Positions 26,583-35,951 are shown, numbered from the stretch's first letter. The stretch: 64,000 nt of DNA from Neisseria uirgultaei (GCF_962719845.1 NZ_CAUIYF010000002.1:62001-126000), one strand, 5' to 3'. Program-made: numbers and translations. The notes: generated by a model not told the origin, from the sequence alone.

Positions 26583-27698
26583 ATGGGGCTGAAAAAGGTC
26601 TGTTTGACAGTGTTGTGCCTGATTGTTTTTTGTTTCGGGATATTTTATACATTTGACCGGGTAAATCAGGGGGAAAGGAATGCGGTTTCCCTGCTGAAGG
26701 ACAAACTCTTCAATGAAGAGGGGGAACCCGTCAATCTGATTTTCTGCTATACCATATTGCAGATGAAGGTGGCAGAAAGGATTATGGCGCAGCATCCGGG
26801 GGAGCGGTTTTATGTGGTGCTGATGTCTGAAAACAGGAACGAAAAATACGATTATTATTTCAATCAGATAAAGGATAAGGCGGAGCGGGCGTATTTTTTC
26901 TACCTGCCCTACGGTTTGAACAAATCGTTTGATTTCATTCCGACGATGGCGGAGCTGAAGGTAAAGTCGATGCTGCTGCCGAAGGTCAAGCGGATTTATT
27001 TGGCAAGTTTGGAAAAAGTCAGCATTGCCGCCTTTTTGAGCACTTACCCGGATGCGGAAATCAAAACCTTTGACGACGGGACAGGCAATTTAATTCAAAG
27101 CAGCAGCTATTTGGGCGATGAGTTTTCTGTAAACGGGACGATCAAGCGTAATTTTGCCCGGATGATGATCGGAGATTGGAGCATCGCCAAAACCCGCAAT
27201 GCTTCCGACGAGCATTACACGATATTCAAGGGTTTGAAAAACATTATGGACGACGGCCGCCGCAAGATGACTTACCTGCCGCTGTTCGATGCGTCCGAAC
27301 TGAAGGCGGGGGACGAAACGGGCGGCACGGTGCGGATACTTTTGGGTTCGCCCGACAAAGAGATGAAGGAAATTTCGGAAAAGGCAGCAAAAGATTTCAA
27401 CATACAATATGTCGCACCGCACCCCCGCCAAACCTACGGGCTTTCCGGCGTAACCACATTAAATTCGCCCTATGTTATCGAAGACTATATTTTGCGCGAA
27501 ATTAAGAAAAACCCGCATACGAGGTATGAAATTTATACCTTTTTCAGCGGCGCGGCGTTGACGATGAAGGATTTTCCCAATGTGCACGTTTACGCATTGA
27601 AACCGGCTTCCCTTCCGGAAGATTATTGGCTCAAGCCGGTGTATGCCCTGTTTACCCAATCCGGCATCCCGATTTTGACATTTGACGATAAAGATTAA
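26583..27698 (+). CDS. lst: Lipooligosaccharide alpha-2,3-sialyltransferase
   Basis: Transfers sialic acid from CMP-Neu5Ac to terminal galactose of lipooligosaccharide, giving serum resistance and masking. Glycosyltransferase family 52. The 371-residue protein starts MGLKKVCLTV and has one N-terminal membrane anchor (about residues 5-22); the catalytic part lies at the inner membrane or envelope. The frame also opens from 26550, but 26583 is the established start. The frame is intact, so the allele should be functional. Confidence 0.96.
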   Translation: MGLKKVCLTVLCLIVFCFGIFYTFDRVNQGERNAVSLLKDKLFNEEGEPVNLIFCYTILQMKVAERIMAQHPGERFYVVLMSENRNEKYDYYFNQIKDKAERAYFFYLPYGLNKSFDFIPTMAELKVKSMLLPKVKRIYLASLEKVSIAAFLSTYPDAEIKTFDDGTGNLIQSSSYLGDEFSVNGTIKRNFARMMIGDWSIAKTRNASDEHYTIFKGLKNIMDDGRRKMTYLPLFDASELKAGDETGGTVRILLGSPDKEMKEISEKAAKDFNIQYVAPHPRQTYGLSGVTTLNSPYVIEDYILREIKKNPHTRYEIYTFFSGAALTMKDFPNVHVYALKPASLPEDYWLKPVYALFTQSGIPILTFDDKD

Positions 27699-27817
27699 TC
27701 GCATAGCAAATCAAAATAGAAGATGGCGGAGTAAGTAAGGCAAAAATCAGGATATGGCGTATTTTTTGAATTGACGATAATTTCCGATTGCTTTGCGTGT
27801 GCTGAAATGACAAAGAA

Positions 27818-27846
27818 AATGCCGTCTGAAAGCTTCAGACGGCATT
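27818..27846. terminator. Inverted DUS between convergent lst and cytochrome c'
   Basis: AATGCCGTCTGAA and its complement with a 3-base loop. Confidence 0.75.
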
Positions 27847-27861
27847 GTTCTGTTTCGGATG

Positions 27862-28320
27862 TTATTCGGGCGCGCGGAAACTGTCGTGGCAGGATTTGCA
27901 GCTTGCACCGGTTTCGCCGTAGGCGGCTTTGATTTCATCCAGTTTGCCGGTTTGGGCGGCGGCGTTGAGTTTTTCGACGGCGGCGGCGAATTTTGTTTTT
28001 TCGGCTTCAAATTTTGCACCATCCGACCAAACGGCGGGCAGGGCGCGGCCGTTGCCTTGCGGGTCGGACTCAAAAAGCGTGAACGGTTTTTTGCTGCTTT
28101 CGGCAAACGCCGCCGCAGCCTGTTTGAATTTTTCGACATCGTAAGGCTCTTCGCCTTTGACCATTTTGCCCATACGCGAGAAGTCGGGCATCATAGATTT
28201 GAACGCGGCGGTGCGGTTTTCGGAAATTTCGCCTTTGGGTTGGGAAGGTATTCCGCTGCCTCCGCAGGCGGAAAGGAGCAGTGTGATGGCGGCGGCAGCA
28301 AGGCTGATTTGGGTTTTCAT
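27862..28320 (-). CDS. cycP: Cytochrome c' (lipoprotein)
   Basis: Binds nitric oxide and helps protect against NO; the family is a four-helix haem protein. The lipobox LLLSAC at about residues 14-19 gives lipid attachment at the outer membrane's inner face. The haem site CKSCH is close to the C-terminus (GASCKSCHDSFRAPE), as is normal for cytochrome c'. 152 residues. The role in NO tolerance is known for the Neisseria protein; the sequence shows the haem motif only. Confidence 0.93.
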   Translation of the reverse strand: MKTQISLAAAAITLLLSACGGSGIPSQPKGEISENRTAAFKSMMPDFSRMGKMVKGEEPYDVEKFKQAAAAFAESSKKPFTLFESDPQGNGRALPAVWSDGAKFEAEKTKFAAAVEKLNAAAQTGKLDEIKAAYGETGASCKSCHDSFRAPE

Positions 28321-28434
28321 GTTGAATGTGTCCTGTTGTGGTGGTATGGTTGTTTTGAATCAGGCGGTCATGCCGTCTGAAGGGCGTTATGATACCTGAA
28401 ACAGGTTTGGGAAACGAGAAAGAAAGGAAAAACA

Positions 28435-29256
28435 ATGGCTGTTTTAATTACCGGTGCTTCGGCAGGATTCGGCGAAGCGATGTGCCGCGCGTTTGTCGGG
28501 GCGGGATACCGCGTTATCGGTGCGGCGCGCCGTGCGGACAGGCTTCAGGCCTTGGCGGATGAATTGGGTGCTTTGTTTTACCCTTTGGAAATGGACGTGT
28601 CGCGCCGCGAGTCGGTGGAAAACGCCTTAAACGGCATCCCCGATGAATTTTCCGATATCGACTGCCTCATCAACAATGCCGGGCTGGCTTTGGGTCTGGA
28701 CACGGCGGACAAGGCGGATTTTGAAGATTGGGAAACGATGATTCAAACCAATGTTTTGGGTTTGGCGTTCCTGACGCGCAAGATTTTGCCGCAAATGGTG
28801 GAGCGCGGCGGCGGCTATGTGATGAATTTGGGTTCGATTGCGGGTAATTATGCTTATGCCGGCAGCAACGTTTACGGAGCGACCAAGGCGTTTGTGCGCC
28901 AGTTCAGCCTGAACCTGCGTGCGGAGTTGGCGGATAAAAATATCCGCGTTACCAATATCGAGCCGGGTTTGTGCGGCGATACGGAGTTTTCCAACGTGCG
29001 CTTCAAAGGCGATGACGAGAGGGCGGCGGGCGTGTATGAGGGTGTGGAATTTATCCGCCCCGAAGATATTGCGGAAACCGCATTGTGGCTGTACCGCCGG
29101 CCGGCGCATATGAATGTGAACACGATTGAAATCATGCCCGTGGCGCAGACTTTTGCAGGAATGAAGGTCATAAAAACAGCCGTGCCCGAAGTGCGGGAAG
29201 ACTTTGAAAAACAGAGTATGTCGCTGTTTTCCCGCATCAGGTCCTGGTTCAAATGA
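28435..29256 (+). CDS. Short-chain dehydrogenase, YdfG-like (NADP-dependent 3-hydroxy acid dehydrogenase)
   Basis: SDR fold with the NADP loop TGASAGFG at residues 6-13, NNAGLALG, and the catalytic YGATK (Tyr and Lys). The close match to E. coli YdfG (NVYGATKAFVRQFSLNLR, VTNIEPGL) suggests oxidation of serine-type 3-hydroxy acids, or malonic semialdehyde reduction. It has a C-terminal extension of about 20 residues beyond YdfG. Ribosome binding site AAAGGAAAAACA precedes the ATG. Confidence 0.9.
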   Translation: MAVLITGASAGFGEAMCRAFVGAGYRVIGAARRADRLQALADELGALFYPLEMDVSRRESVENALNGIPDEFSDIDCLINNAGLALGLDTADKADFEDWETMIQTNVLGLAFLTRKILPQMVERGGGYVMNLGSIAGNYAYAGSNVYGATKAFVRQFSLNLRAELADKNIRVTNIEPGLCGDTEFSNVRFKGDDERAAGVYEGVEFIRPEDIAETALWLYRRPAHMNVNTIEIMPVAQTFAGMKVIKTAVPEVREDFEKQSMSLFSRIRSWFK

Positions 29257-29261
29257 TGCGG

Positions 29262-29295
29262 AATGCCGTCTGAAGACAGTTTCAGACGGCATTTT
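29262..29295. terminator. Inverted DUS between convergent SDR and thioesterase genes
   Basis: AATGCCGTCTGAA and its complement with a short loop; T-rich on the right side. Confidence 0.8.
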
Positions 29296-29306
29296 TACGG
29301 GTATTT

Positions 29307-29753
29307 TTACGGAGTAGGCAATAAGCCCGACAATTTGGGGTTGCCTTCTTTCGGAATCGGGCGCGGATTGCCTTCCGCATCGATGGCGACATAAGTGAAC
29401 ACCGCCTCGGTTACGAGGTGGCGGTCTTCGGTAACGCAATCGTTCATCAAAGTTTTGACCCAGACTTCCACTTTAAGCTGGAGGGAAGTATTGCCCACGC
29501 GGACGCAATGCCCGTAGCAGCAGACGACGTTGCCGACCTTGACCGGACGGATGAAGTTCATTTCCTGAACGGCGACGGTAACGATGCGTCCCCGCGCGAT
29601 TTCCGCCGCCAATATGCCGCCGCCCAAATCCATTTGCGACATAATCCAGCCGCCGAAAATGTCTTGGTTGGGATTGGTATCGCGCGGCATAGCGACGGTA
29701 CGCAGGAGCAGTTCGCCTTGAGGGCGTTGGCGGTTGCCTTCTTCGTGCTGCAT
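29307..29753 (-). CDS. Acyl-CoA thioesterase, YciA-like hotdog fold
   Basis: Hydrolyses acyl-CoA; the hotdog motif NPNQDIFGGWIMSQMDLGG, with the catalytic Asn/Asp region, is clear. 148 residues from the ATG at 29753, chosen because GGAAACTTT lies just before it; a longer upstream frame runs into repeat DNA. It is cytosolic. Chain-length preference cannot be read from the sequence. Confidence 0.92.
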   Translation of the reverse strand: MQHEEGNRQRPQGELLLRTVAMPRDTNPNQDIFGGWIMSQMDLGGGILAAEIARGRIVTVAVQEMNFIRPVKVGNVVCCYGHCVRVGNTSLQLKVEVWVKTLMNDCVTEDRHLVTEAVFTYVAIDAEGNPRPIPKEGNPKLSGLLPTP

Positions 29754-29948
29754 AAAGTTTCCTTGTTTTATTGAAAGATAAATCGGACCTGCACCCCTGC
29801 CCGAAACGGGAAGTCGGGAAGTACGTAGTTTAACCCATTTGAGACATACAAGGGCGGGCGCGGGACAGATTCGCAAGGCGCATTGTAGGGCGGGGCCGTA
29901 GCAACTGTATTTTTGCCCGACGGGGTGAAAAATACAGTTGCTATGCAA

Positions 29949-30865
29949 CTGAACCGTCATTCCCACGAAAGTGGGAATCTAGAATCTTGGGGTTTGGGCA
30001 ACTGTTTTTATCCGATAAGTTTCTGTGCGGACAGGTCTGGATTCCCGCCTGCGCGGGAATGACGGGTTTCGAGATTACGGTGTTGTCGGGAATGACAGGA
30101 AATGGCGGGAATTGTGTAAAAAATGCCGTCTGAAACCGTTGGAAGCATCGGAAGCATTGGAGTCGATGAATCGGTGGGCTTCAGTCCGCCATTTCCATCA
30201 ATCCAACATTTCTACCGTTTTCATTGAATCCATCGAATCCGCCACTTTCGACGACTCAGTCCTACGCAACTGAACCCGTCATTCCCACGAAAGTGGGAAT
30301 CTAGAACGCGGGGTTTGGGCAACTGTTTTTATCCGATAAGTTTCTGTGCGGACAGGTCTGGATTCCCGCCTGCGCGGGAATGACGGGTTTCAAGATTACG
30401 GTGTTGTCGGGAATGACGGTTCGGGCATTTCCCTGCGCCCGCCCCGCGCCTGTAAACGGCGAGTGCATCAAAAATACCGTCTGAAGGTTCAGACGGCATC
30501 GGTATCGGGAATCAGCGAGCCGTAGGGTGTGCTTCAGTCCGCCATTTCTATCAATCCAACATTTCTACCGTTTTCATTGAATCCATCGAATCCGTCCCTT
30601 TCGACAATCCAGCCCTACGCAACTGAACCGTCATTCCCACGAAAGTGGGAATCTAGAATCTCGGGGTTTGAGCAACTGTTTTTATCCGATAAGTTTCTGT
30701 GCGGACAGGTCTGGATTCCCGCCTGCGCGGGAATGACGGATTTCAAGATTACGGTGTTGTCGGGAATGACGGTTTGGGTATTTCACTACGCCTGTCCTGC
30801 GCCTGTAAACGGCGAGTGCATCAAAAATGCCGTCTGAAGGTTCAGACGGCATCGGTATCGGGGAA
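29949..30865. repeat. Tandemly duplicated dRS3/NIME block downstream of opa
   Basis: Three copies of a block with a pair of dRS3 20-mers: 29959-29978 with 30041-30060, 30281-30300 with 30362-30381, and 30633-30652 with 30715-30734. The arms are joined by a near-identical GGGGTTTGGGCAACTG segment. A second segment (CAATCCAACATTTCTACCG) is repeated at about 30197 and 30549. Spacing between copies is about 322 and 352 bp. Inverted DUS pairs lie at about 30474 and 30825. No gene is seen. Confidence 0.92.
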
Positions 30866-31618
30866 TCAGAAGCGGTAGCGCACGCCCAATGAGGCTTCGT
30901 GGGTTTTGAAGCGGGTGTTTTCCAAGTGTCCCCAGTAGTGGTAGCGGTATCCGGTGTCCAAGGTCAGGTTGGGCGTGATGTCTATGCCTACGCCTGCCAC
31001 CGCGCCGAAGCCCACGCGGCGGATGCTGCGGCTTTGGTGGATATCATTGACGACTCTAGGGAAGCTTGGTAAGGAAGCAGGAATACCAGGGACTTTTGCA
31101 TCAGCTACGTCTTTTATAAAAAAGCTGTGTTTGATTTTGCCTAAACCAACCCGTGCACCGGCATAGGGTTTGAAACGGGTGCCGGTGTCGAAATCGTAGA
31201 TGGCGGAGATGCCGTAGTTGGATTCGGCTTTGAACGTGCCTTTGTCAGTGTGGTCGGCAATTAGTTTGATAGGAGTGCCGTTCTGAACAGTTGTGTCTTT
31301 TTCATTAAGAATATGCTTGCCATGTCTCCAAGTATTGTAACGGGCGTAATCGAGGGCGATGCGCCAGTTGCCGAAATCGTAGCCGACGGAAAGGCGTGGG
31401 TGGGTGGAATGGGTTTTGATGTCGCGATAGTCGTCGAAGACTTTGGCATTGTCGCTAGGGTAATCGTGGGTAATGTGTTCGGCGGCGTAGGCTAAATCTG
31501 CCTGTACATACGGGCCGCGGCCATTGTCTTCACTTGCCGCCTGCGCTGCGGAAGAGAAGAGAAGAGAAGAGAAGAGAAGAGAAGAGAAGAGAAGGGTTTT
31601 TTTGGGGGCTGGATTCAT
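30866..31618 (-). CDS. opa: Opacity-associated outer-membrane adhesin Opa (phase ON)
   Basis: Eight-stranded outer-membrane beta-barrel adhesin that binds CEACAM receptors or heparan sulfate proteoglycans. The start MNPAPKKTLL is followed by a signal peptide coded by 8 CTCTT repeats (FSSLLFSS… then AAQA). The mature barrel begins GPYVQADLAYAAEHI, and the last residue is Phe (GVRYRF), as needed for barrel insertion. The extracellular loops hold the semivariable and hypervariable stretches. 250 residues in all. The frame runs through the repeat, so the gene is ON in this sequence. It sits alone between two repeat arrays. Confidence 0.96.
   Translation of the reverse strand: MNPAPKKTLLFSSLLFSSLLFSSAAQAASEDNGRGPYVQADLAYAAEHITHDYPSDNAKVFDDYRDIKTHSTHPRLSVGYDFGNWRIALDYARYNTWRHGKHILNEKDTTVQNGTPIKLIADHTDKGTFKAESNYGISAIYDFDTGTRFKPYAGARVGLGKIKHSFFIKDVADAKVPGIPASLPSFPRVVNDIHQSRSIRRVGFGAVAGVGIDITPNLTLDTGYRYHYWGHLENTRFKTHEASLGVRYRF
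31552..31591 (-). repeat. CTCTT pentanucleotide tract, 8 copies, in opa signal peptide
   Basis: Eight CTCTT units on the coding strand (AAGAG on the plus strand) in the opa signal-peptide code. Slippage by one unit shifts the frame; 8 copies keep it open here. Confidence 0.97.
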
Positions 31619-31938
31619 TTTCGGCTCCGTATTCGGTTTAACTGATTAAAAAAGAACGATTTTCACTGATGGTTCAAGGGCGGATTGTATCGGGTTTGGG
31701 GCGATGTTTCAATAAGAAACAATAAGAAAGCCGCCATTATGGTTTAATCCTGCGCGTTGCAGCTTCCGGAAAGGGCTTACGCCATTTTGAAACAAGACCG
31801 GCCCGCCGCCTTGAAGGGTGGGGCTTAACTGTTAGGAAATAATGGCAAAGAGGCTTGTTTCTGTCAGACATTGTATGGGTTTTCTTTTAAATGATATATT
31901 TCCGCCTGTTTATGCAATATTTTCCGATTGATGGTTTT

Positions 31939-32092
31939 TATAGTAGATTAACAAAAACCGGTACGGTGTTGCCCCGCCTTAGCTCAAAGAGAACGATTCT
32001 CTAAGGTGCTGAAGCACCAAGTGAGTCGGTTCCGTACTATCTGTACTGTCTGAGGCTTCGTCGCCTTGTCCTGATTTTTGTTAATCCGCTAT
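31939..32092. repeat. Correia element upstream of opa
   Basis: About 154 bp with TATAGTAGATTAAC at the left and TTAATCCGCTAT at the right; the ends differ slightly from each other and from the other CREEs in the window. It lies about 320 bp upstream of the opa start. Confidence 0.92.
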
Positions 32093-32135
32093 GTAGTTGG
32101 TTAAAATAAAACTAAGCTAAGGAAGCACTGCCGTC

Positions 32136-32546
32136 ATTCCCGCGTAGGCGGGAATCTAGGTCTGTCGGTGCGGAAACGTATCGGATAAAACGGTTTCTTC
32201 AGATTTTACGTTCTGGATTCCCACTTTCGTGGGAATGACGGGATGTAGGTTCGTAGGAATGATGCGGTGCAGGTTTCCGTGCGGATGGATTCGTCATTCC
32301 CGCGCAGGCGGGAATCTAGACCTTAGAACAACAGCAATATTCAAAGATTATCTGAAAGTCCGAGATTCTAGATTCCCACTTTCGTGGGAATGACGGGATG
32401 TAGGTTCGTGGGAATGACGCGGTGCAGGTTTCCGTGCGGATGGATTCGTTATTCCCGCGCAGGCGGGAATCCAGACCTTAGAACAACAGCAATATTCAAA
32501 GATTATCTGAAAGTTTGAGGTTCTAGATTCCCGCCTGCGCGGGAAT
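32136..32546. repeat. NIME array with six dRS3 repeats and a 155-bp tandem duplication
   Basis: dRS3 20-mers at 32136, 32217, 32296, 32372, 32451 and 32527. The unit from the second to the fourth dRS3 is repeated with a 155-bp period (segments such as CAATATTCAAAGATTATCTG occur twice). dRS3 sequences are known integration targets for the MDA filamentous phage; no phage is seen here. Confidence 0.93.
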
Positions 32547-32625
32547 GACGAAAAGTTGCGGTAATGACGGTTCGGGCATTCCTTAAATCACCCGTGTATC
32601 GCTGTAAATCTTAGAGATGGCGGAA

Positions 32626-32780
32626 TATAGCGGATTAACAAAAACCAGTACGGCGTTGCCTCGCCTTAGCTCAAAGAGAACGATTCTCTAAGGTGTTGAA
32701 GCACCAAGTGAATCGGTTCCGTACTATCTGTACTGTCTGCGGCTTCGTCGCCTTGTCCTGATTTTTGTTAATCCACTATA
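32626..32780. repeat. Correia element upstream of pip
   Basis: 155 bp, left end TATAGCGGATTAACAAAAA, right end TTTGTTAATCCACTATA. It ends about 100 bp before the pip start codon and may take part in its expression. Confidence 0.95.
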
Positions 32781-32881
32781 TCGCGATTTTTCGGCATTTG
32801 CCCTTCGGGGCGGCTTGTGTTTCGTGCGTGATGTTGCGTGTGGGAATGTTCGGATTGTCAGAAGCAATATGGGAGAAGATG

Positions 32882-33814
32882 ATGTATGAGATAAAACAGC
32901 CTTTTCATAGCGGATACTTGCAGGTGTCTGAAATTCATCAAATTTATTGGGAGGAATCGGGCAATCCCGACGGTGTGCCGGTCATTTTTTTACACGGCGG
33001 GCCGGGCGCGGGGGCTTCGCCTGAATGTCGGGGTTTTTTCAATCCCGATGTGTTCCGCATTGTCATCATCGACCAGCGCGGTTGCGGACGTTCGCGCCCG
33101 TATGCTTGTGCGGAAGACAATACGACTTGGGATTTGGTGGCGGATATTGAAAAAGTCCGTGAAATGCTGGGTATCAGGAAATGGCTGGTGTTCGGCGGTT
33201 CGTGGGGCAGCACTTTGTCGCTGGCTTATGCCCAAACCCATCCGGAACGGGTAAAGGGATTGGTGTTGCGCGGGATATTTTTGTGCAGGCCGTCTGAAAC
33301 GGCGTGGCTGAACGAGGCGGGCGGTGTGAGCCGGATTTATCCGGAACAATGGCAAAAATTTGTCGCGCCGATTGCTGAAAATCGGCGGAACCGGCTGATT
33401 GAGGCGTATCACGGGTTGCTGTTTCATCAAGATGAAGAAGTGTGCCTGTCTGCCGCGAAGGCTTGGGCGGATTGGGAAAGCTATCTGATCCGTTTCGAGC
33501 CGGAGGAAGTGGATGAAGATGCTTATGCCTCACTGGCAATCGCGCGTTTGGAAAACCATTATTTTGTCAACGGCGGCTGGTTGCAGGGCGATAAGGCGAT
33601 TTTGAACAATATCGGCAAAATACGGCATATCCCGACCATTATCGTACAGGGGCGGTATGATTTGTGTACGCCGATGCAGAGTGCGTGGGAGTTGTCGAAA
33701 GCCTTTCCCGAAGCGGAGTTGAGGGTGGTTCAGGCAGGGCATTGTGCGTTCGATCCGCCTTTGGCGGATGCGTTGGTTCAGGCGGTTGAGGATATTTTTC
33801 CTCGGTTGTTGTAA
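32882..33814 (+). CDS. pip: Proline iminopeptidase
   Basis: Serine peptidase (family S33) that removes N-terminal proline; alpha/beta hydrolase, cytosolic. Oxyanion HGGPG (near residue 37), nucleophile elbow GGSWGSTL and catalytic GHCAFDP are visible. 310 residues from the ATG at 32882, chosen for the GGGAG six bases upstream; 32879 is a possible in-frame alternative. A DUS core lies inside the gene at about 33289. Upstream DNA is a CREE. Confidence 0.96.
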   Translation: MYEIKQPFHSGYLQVSEIHQIYWEESGNPDGVPVIFLHGGPGAGASPECRGFFNPDVFRIVIIDQRGCGRSRPYACAEDNTTWDLVADIEKVREMLGIRKWLVFGGSWGSTLSLAYAQTHPERVKGLVLRGIFLCRPSETAWLNEAGGVSRIYPEQWQKFVAPIAENRRNRLIEAYHGLLFHQDEEVCLSAAKAWADWESYLIRFEPEEVDEDAYASLAIARLENHYFVNGGWLQGDKAILNNIGKIRHIPTIIVQGRYDLCTPMQSAWELSKAFPEAELRVVQAGHCAFDPPLADALVQAVEDIFPRLL

Positions 33815-33870
33815 AAAGTTCCGCACAAAAAAGCAGCTTCTGTTTGGAAGCTGCTTTTGTTTTGAACGGC

Positions 33871-34998
33871 TTAACGCAGTTCGGAATGGAGTTTGCCCAA
33901 CAGTGCGGATGCGTCTTTGCCGGCATATGCGCTGCCGTCTTTGTTGAGCAGGACGATGCGCGAGCCGTCGGCAACGGGTTCTGCATAGACAATCAGTTCC
34001 GGCTGTTCGGCAGGTTTCTCCGCTTTGCCTTTGCCCAGCAGGCGTTTGAACAGGCCGGGTTTTTGTTCGGTAACTGCATTGCTTTCGTTCGGGGCTTTTT
34101 GAACCAGGAAGGCGTGGCGTTCGGTGTTTTGACCGACGACGGTCAGCCCGATGCGGTCGAGGGCGAGCGCGGTGCGCCGCCAGTTTCTGCCGTAGTCGCC
34201 AAAGACAATCAGGCTTTTGCCTTCGATACGCGCCATTTCGTTTGCGGCGGGAAGGGTCGGTTTTTTTGCCAATGCGTTTTCCGCCTGCTGTCCGTCAACG
34301 CCCAAATATTGCATAAAGCGCGTCAGGAAAGCGGCCTCAAGGTTGGGGTCGGAAGCGGAAGGCTGCCACATGGTCGTGTCTTTGTTTTTGTCGCCATACA
34401 CTTCTTTCATCGCTTTGTGGGCGAAGAAGATGTCGGAAACGCCGTTTTTGCCCTGTTCGATACGGACGATGAATTTGTCGCGCTCGCCGGTGGAGTAGAT
34501 GCCGCCCAAACCGACTGTGTCGAATAGGCGGCGCAAGCTGTCTTGGGGGATTTTGGCACGGTTTTCCGCCCACTCGGTTTCCATTTGTCCGATGGCGGGT
34601 TCTTCGGATTTGATGTCGAAGCCGTTTTCCTGCCAAAAGGCTTTTAGGAGCGGCCAGATTTCGGCGGGGGATTTGCCGTCAACGACAAGCCAGCGTTGGC
34701 TGCCGTCGCGCTCGAGGCGGACACCTTTGACGCTTTTCAATACTTCGGCATCGGCAGGCTGTTGGACGGCGGGTGTGCGGCGTTTTTCCAAATCGCTGGC
34801 GCGGACGGCTCCCGAACCGGCAGGTAGGCGGTAGAGGTTGCCTTGGTCGGGGTTGTTCAAATCAGGCGGGACTTCGAGTTTGATCAGGCGGTGCGACTGG
34901 CTTTGGTAGTCGAGCTTGGGCTGTTCGGTTTTGCTGCCGGTGCAGGCGGCAAGCCCGATGAGTGCGAGCGCGGCAATGACGGGTTTGATATGGGTCAT
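33871..34998 (-). CDS. bamC: Outer membrane assembly lipoprotein BamC (NlpB)
   Basis: Lipoprotein of the BAM machine that inserts barrel proteins such as Opa. Signal peptide with lipobox LAAC at about residues 15-18, then two helix-grip domains; 375 residues from the ATG at 34998. It lies behind dapA on the same strand, a common order in beta- and gammaproteobacteria. An inverted DUS between the two may make a partial terminator. Confidence 0.88.
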   Translation of the reverse strand: MTHIKPVIAALALIGLAACTGSKTEQPKLDYQSQSHRLIKLEVPPDLNNPDQGNLYRLPAGSGAVRASDLEKRRTPAVQQPADAEVLKSVKGVRLERDGSQRWLVVDGKSPAEIWPLLKAFWQENGFDIKSEEPAIGQMETEWAENRAKIPQDSLRRLFDTVGLGGIYSTGERDKFIVRIEQGKNGVSDIFFAHKAMKEVYGDKNKDTTMWQPSASDPNLEAAFLTRFMQYLGVDGQQAENALAKKPTLPAANEMARIEGKSLIVFGDYGRNWRRTALALDRIGLTVVGQNTERHAFLVQKAPNESNAVTEQKPGLFKRLLGKGKAEKPAEQPELIVYAEPVADGSRIVLLNKDGSAYAGKDASALLGKLHSELR

Positions 34999-35040
34999 CG
35001 TGTCATCCTGTGTGATGGATATTAAAGTGTTTGTTGCGTT

Positions 35041-35068
35041 ATGCCGTCTGAACGGTTCAGACGGCATA
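35041..35068. terminator. Inverted DUS between dapA and bamC
   Basis: ATGCCGTCTGAAC and its complement with a very short loop; no long T run in the direction of transcription. Confidence 0.6.
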
Positions 35069-35075
35069 GCTATAT

Positions 35076-35951
35076 TTAAAGTTGTCCTGCGGCTTGCAGT
35101 GCGGCGCGGACTTTTGCCTGTCCATCTTCCGTCAGAGGAACGAGCGGCAGGCGGACGTGCGGCCCGCATTTGCCCAGTGCCGACAATGCCCATTTCGGCG
35201 CGGCGGGGCTGGGTTCGCAGAACATGGTGTCGTAAATCGGAATCAGCCGGTCGTTGAGTTCGCGTGCGAGGGCAATGTCGCCTTGCAGTGCGGCGCGGCA
35301 CATATCGGCAAAGAGCTTGGGTGCGGCGTTGGCGGCTACGGTAATAACGCCGTGTCCGCCGCACAGCATGAACGGCAGGGCGGTATGGTCGTCGCCGGAA
35401 AGGACGGCGAAGCCTTCGGGGGCGCGGTTGATGAGTTCGATGTTGCTGCCGATGTTGCCGCTGGCTTCTTTAACGCCCACGATATTGGGGATTTCTGAAA
35501 GGCGCAGGATGGTTTCGTTGTTCATGCTGACGACGGTTCTGCCGGGCACGTTGTAGAGTATCATCGGAATCGAAGTGGCTTCGGCGATGGTTTTGAAATG
35601 TTGGTAAATGCCTTCTTGGGAGGGCTTGTTGTAATAGGGGACGACGGATAAGGTGAAGTCTGCACCGGCTTTTTCGGCGGCTTGCGAAAGTGCGATGGCT
35701 TCGAGGGTGTTGTTGGCGCCGGTACCTGCGATGACGGGAACGCGCTTGTTGACGTGTTTGACCGTTTCTTCGATTACGCTTAAATGTTCTTCGACGGAGA
35801 GGGTGGCGGATTCGCCTGTCGTGCCGACAGCGACGATGCCGTCGGTACCGCTTTCGATATGCCAGTCGATCAAATCGCGGAGTTGTTCGTAATGGATGCT
35901 GCCGTCTTGATTCATCGGGGTAATCAGGGCAACCAAGCTACCTTGTAACAT
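35076..35951 (-). CDS. dapA: 4-hydroxy-tetrahydrodipicolinate synthase
   Basis: Condenses pyruvate and aspartate semialdehyde, the first committed step to diaminopimelate and lysine. Schiff-base lysine in GVKEASGN (about residue 161) and the Tyr of LYNVPGRT (about 133) are visible, with GTTGES near residue 44. 291 residues, a TIM-barrel. It is divergent from the permease gene at 36329. Confidence 0.97.
   Translation of the reverse strand: MLQGSLVALITPMNQDGSIHYEQLRDLIDWHIESGTDGIVAVGTTGESATLSVEEHLSVIEETVKHVNKRVPVIAGTGANNTLEAIALSQAAEKAGADFTLSVVPYYNKPSQEGIYQHFKTIAEATSIPMILYNVPGRTVVSMNNETILRLSEIPNIVGVKEASGNIGSNIELINRAPEGFAVLSGDDHTALPFMLCGGHGVITVAANAAPKLFADMCRAALQGDIALARELNDRLIPIYDTMFCEPSPAAPKWALSALGKCGPHVRLPLVPLTEDGQAKVRAALQAAGQL

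Noticed and set aside
30025..30837. Short open frames in the dRS3 blocks next to opa
   Set aside because: They translate repeat DNA (SRLRGNDG type) that occurs at every NIME; not genes.
29949..32546. CRISPR array
   Set aside because: Repeats are dRS3 20-mers with conserved, duplicated spacers and irregular spacing; no cas genes.
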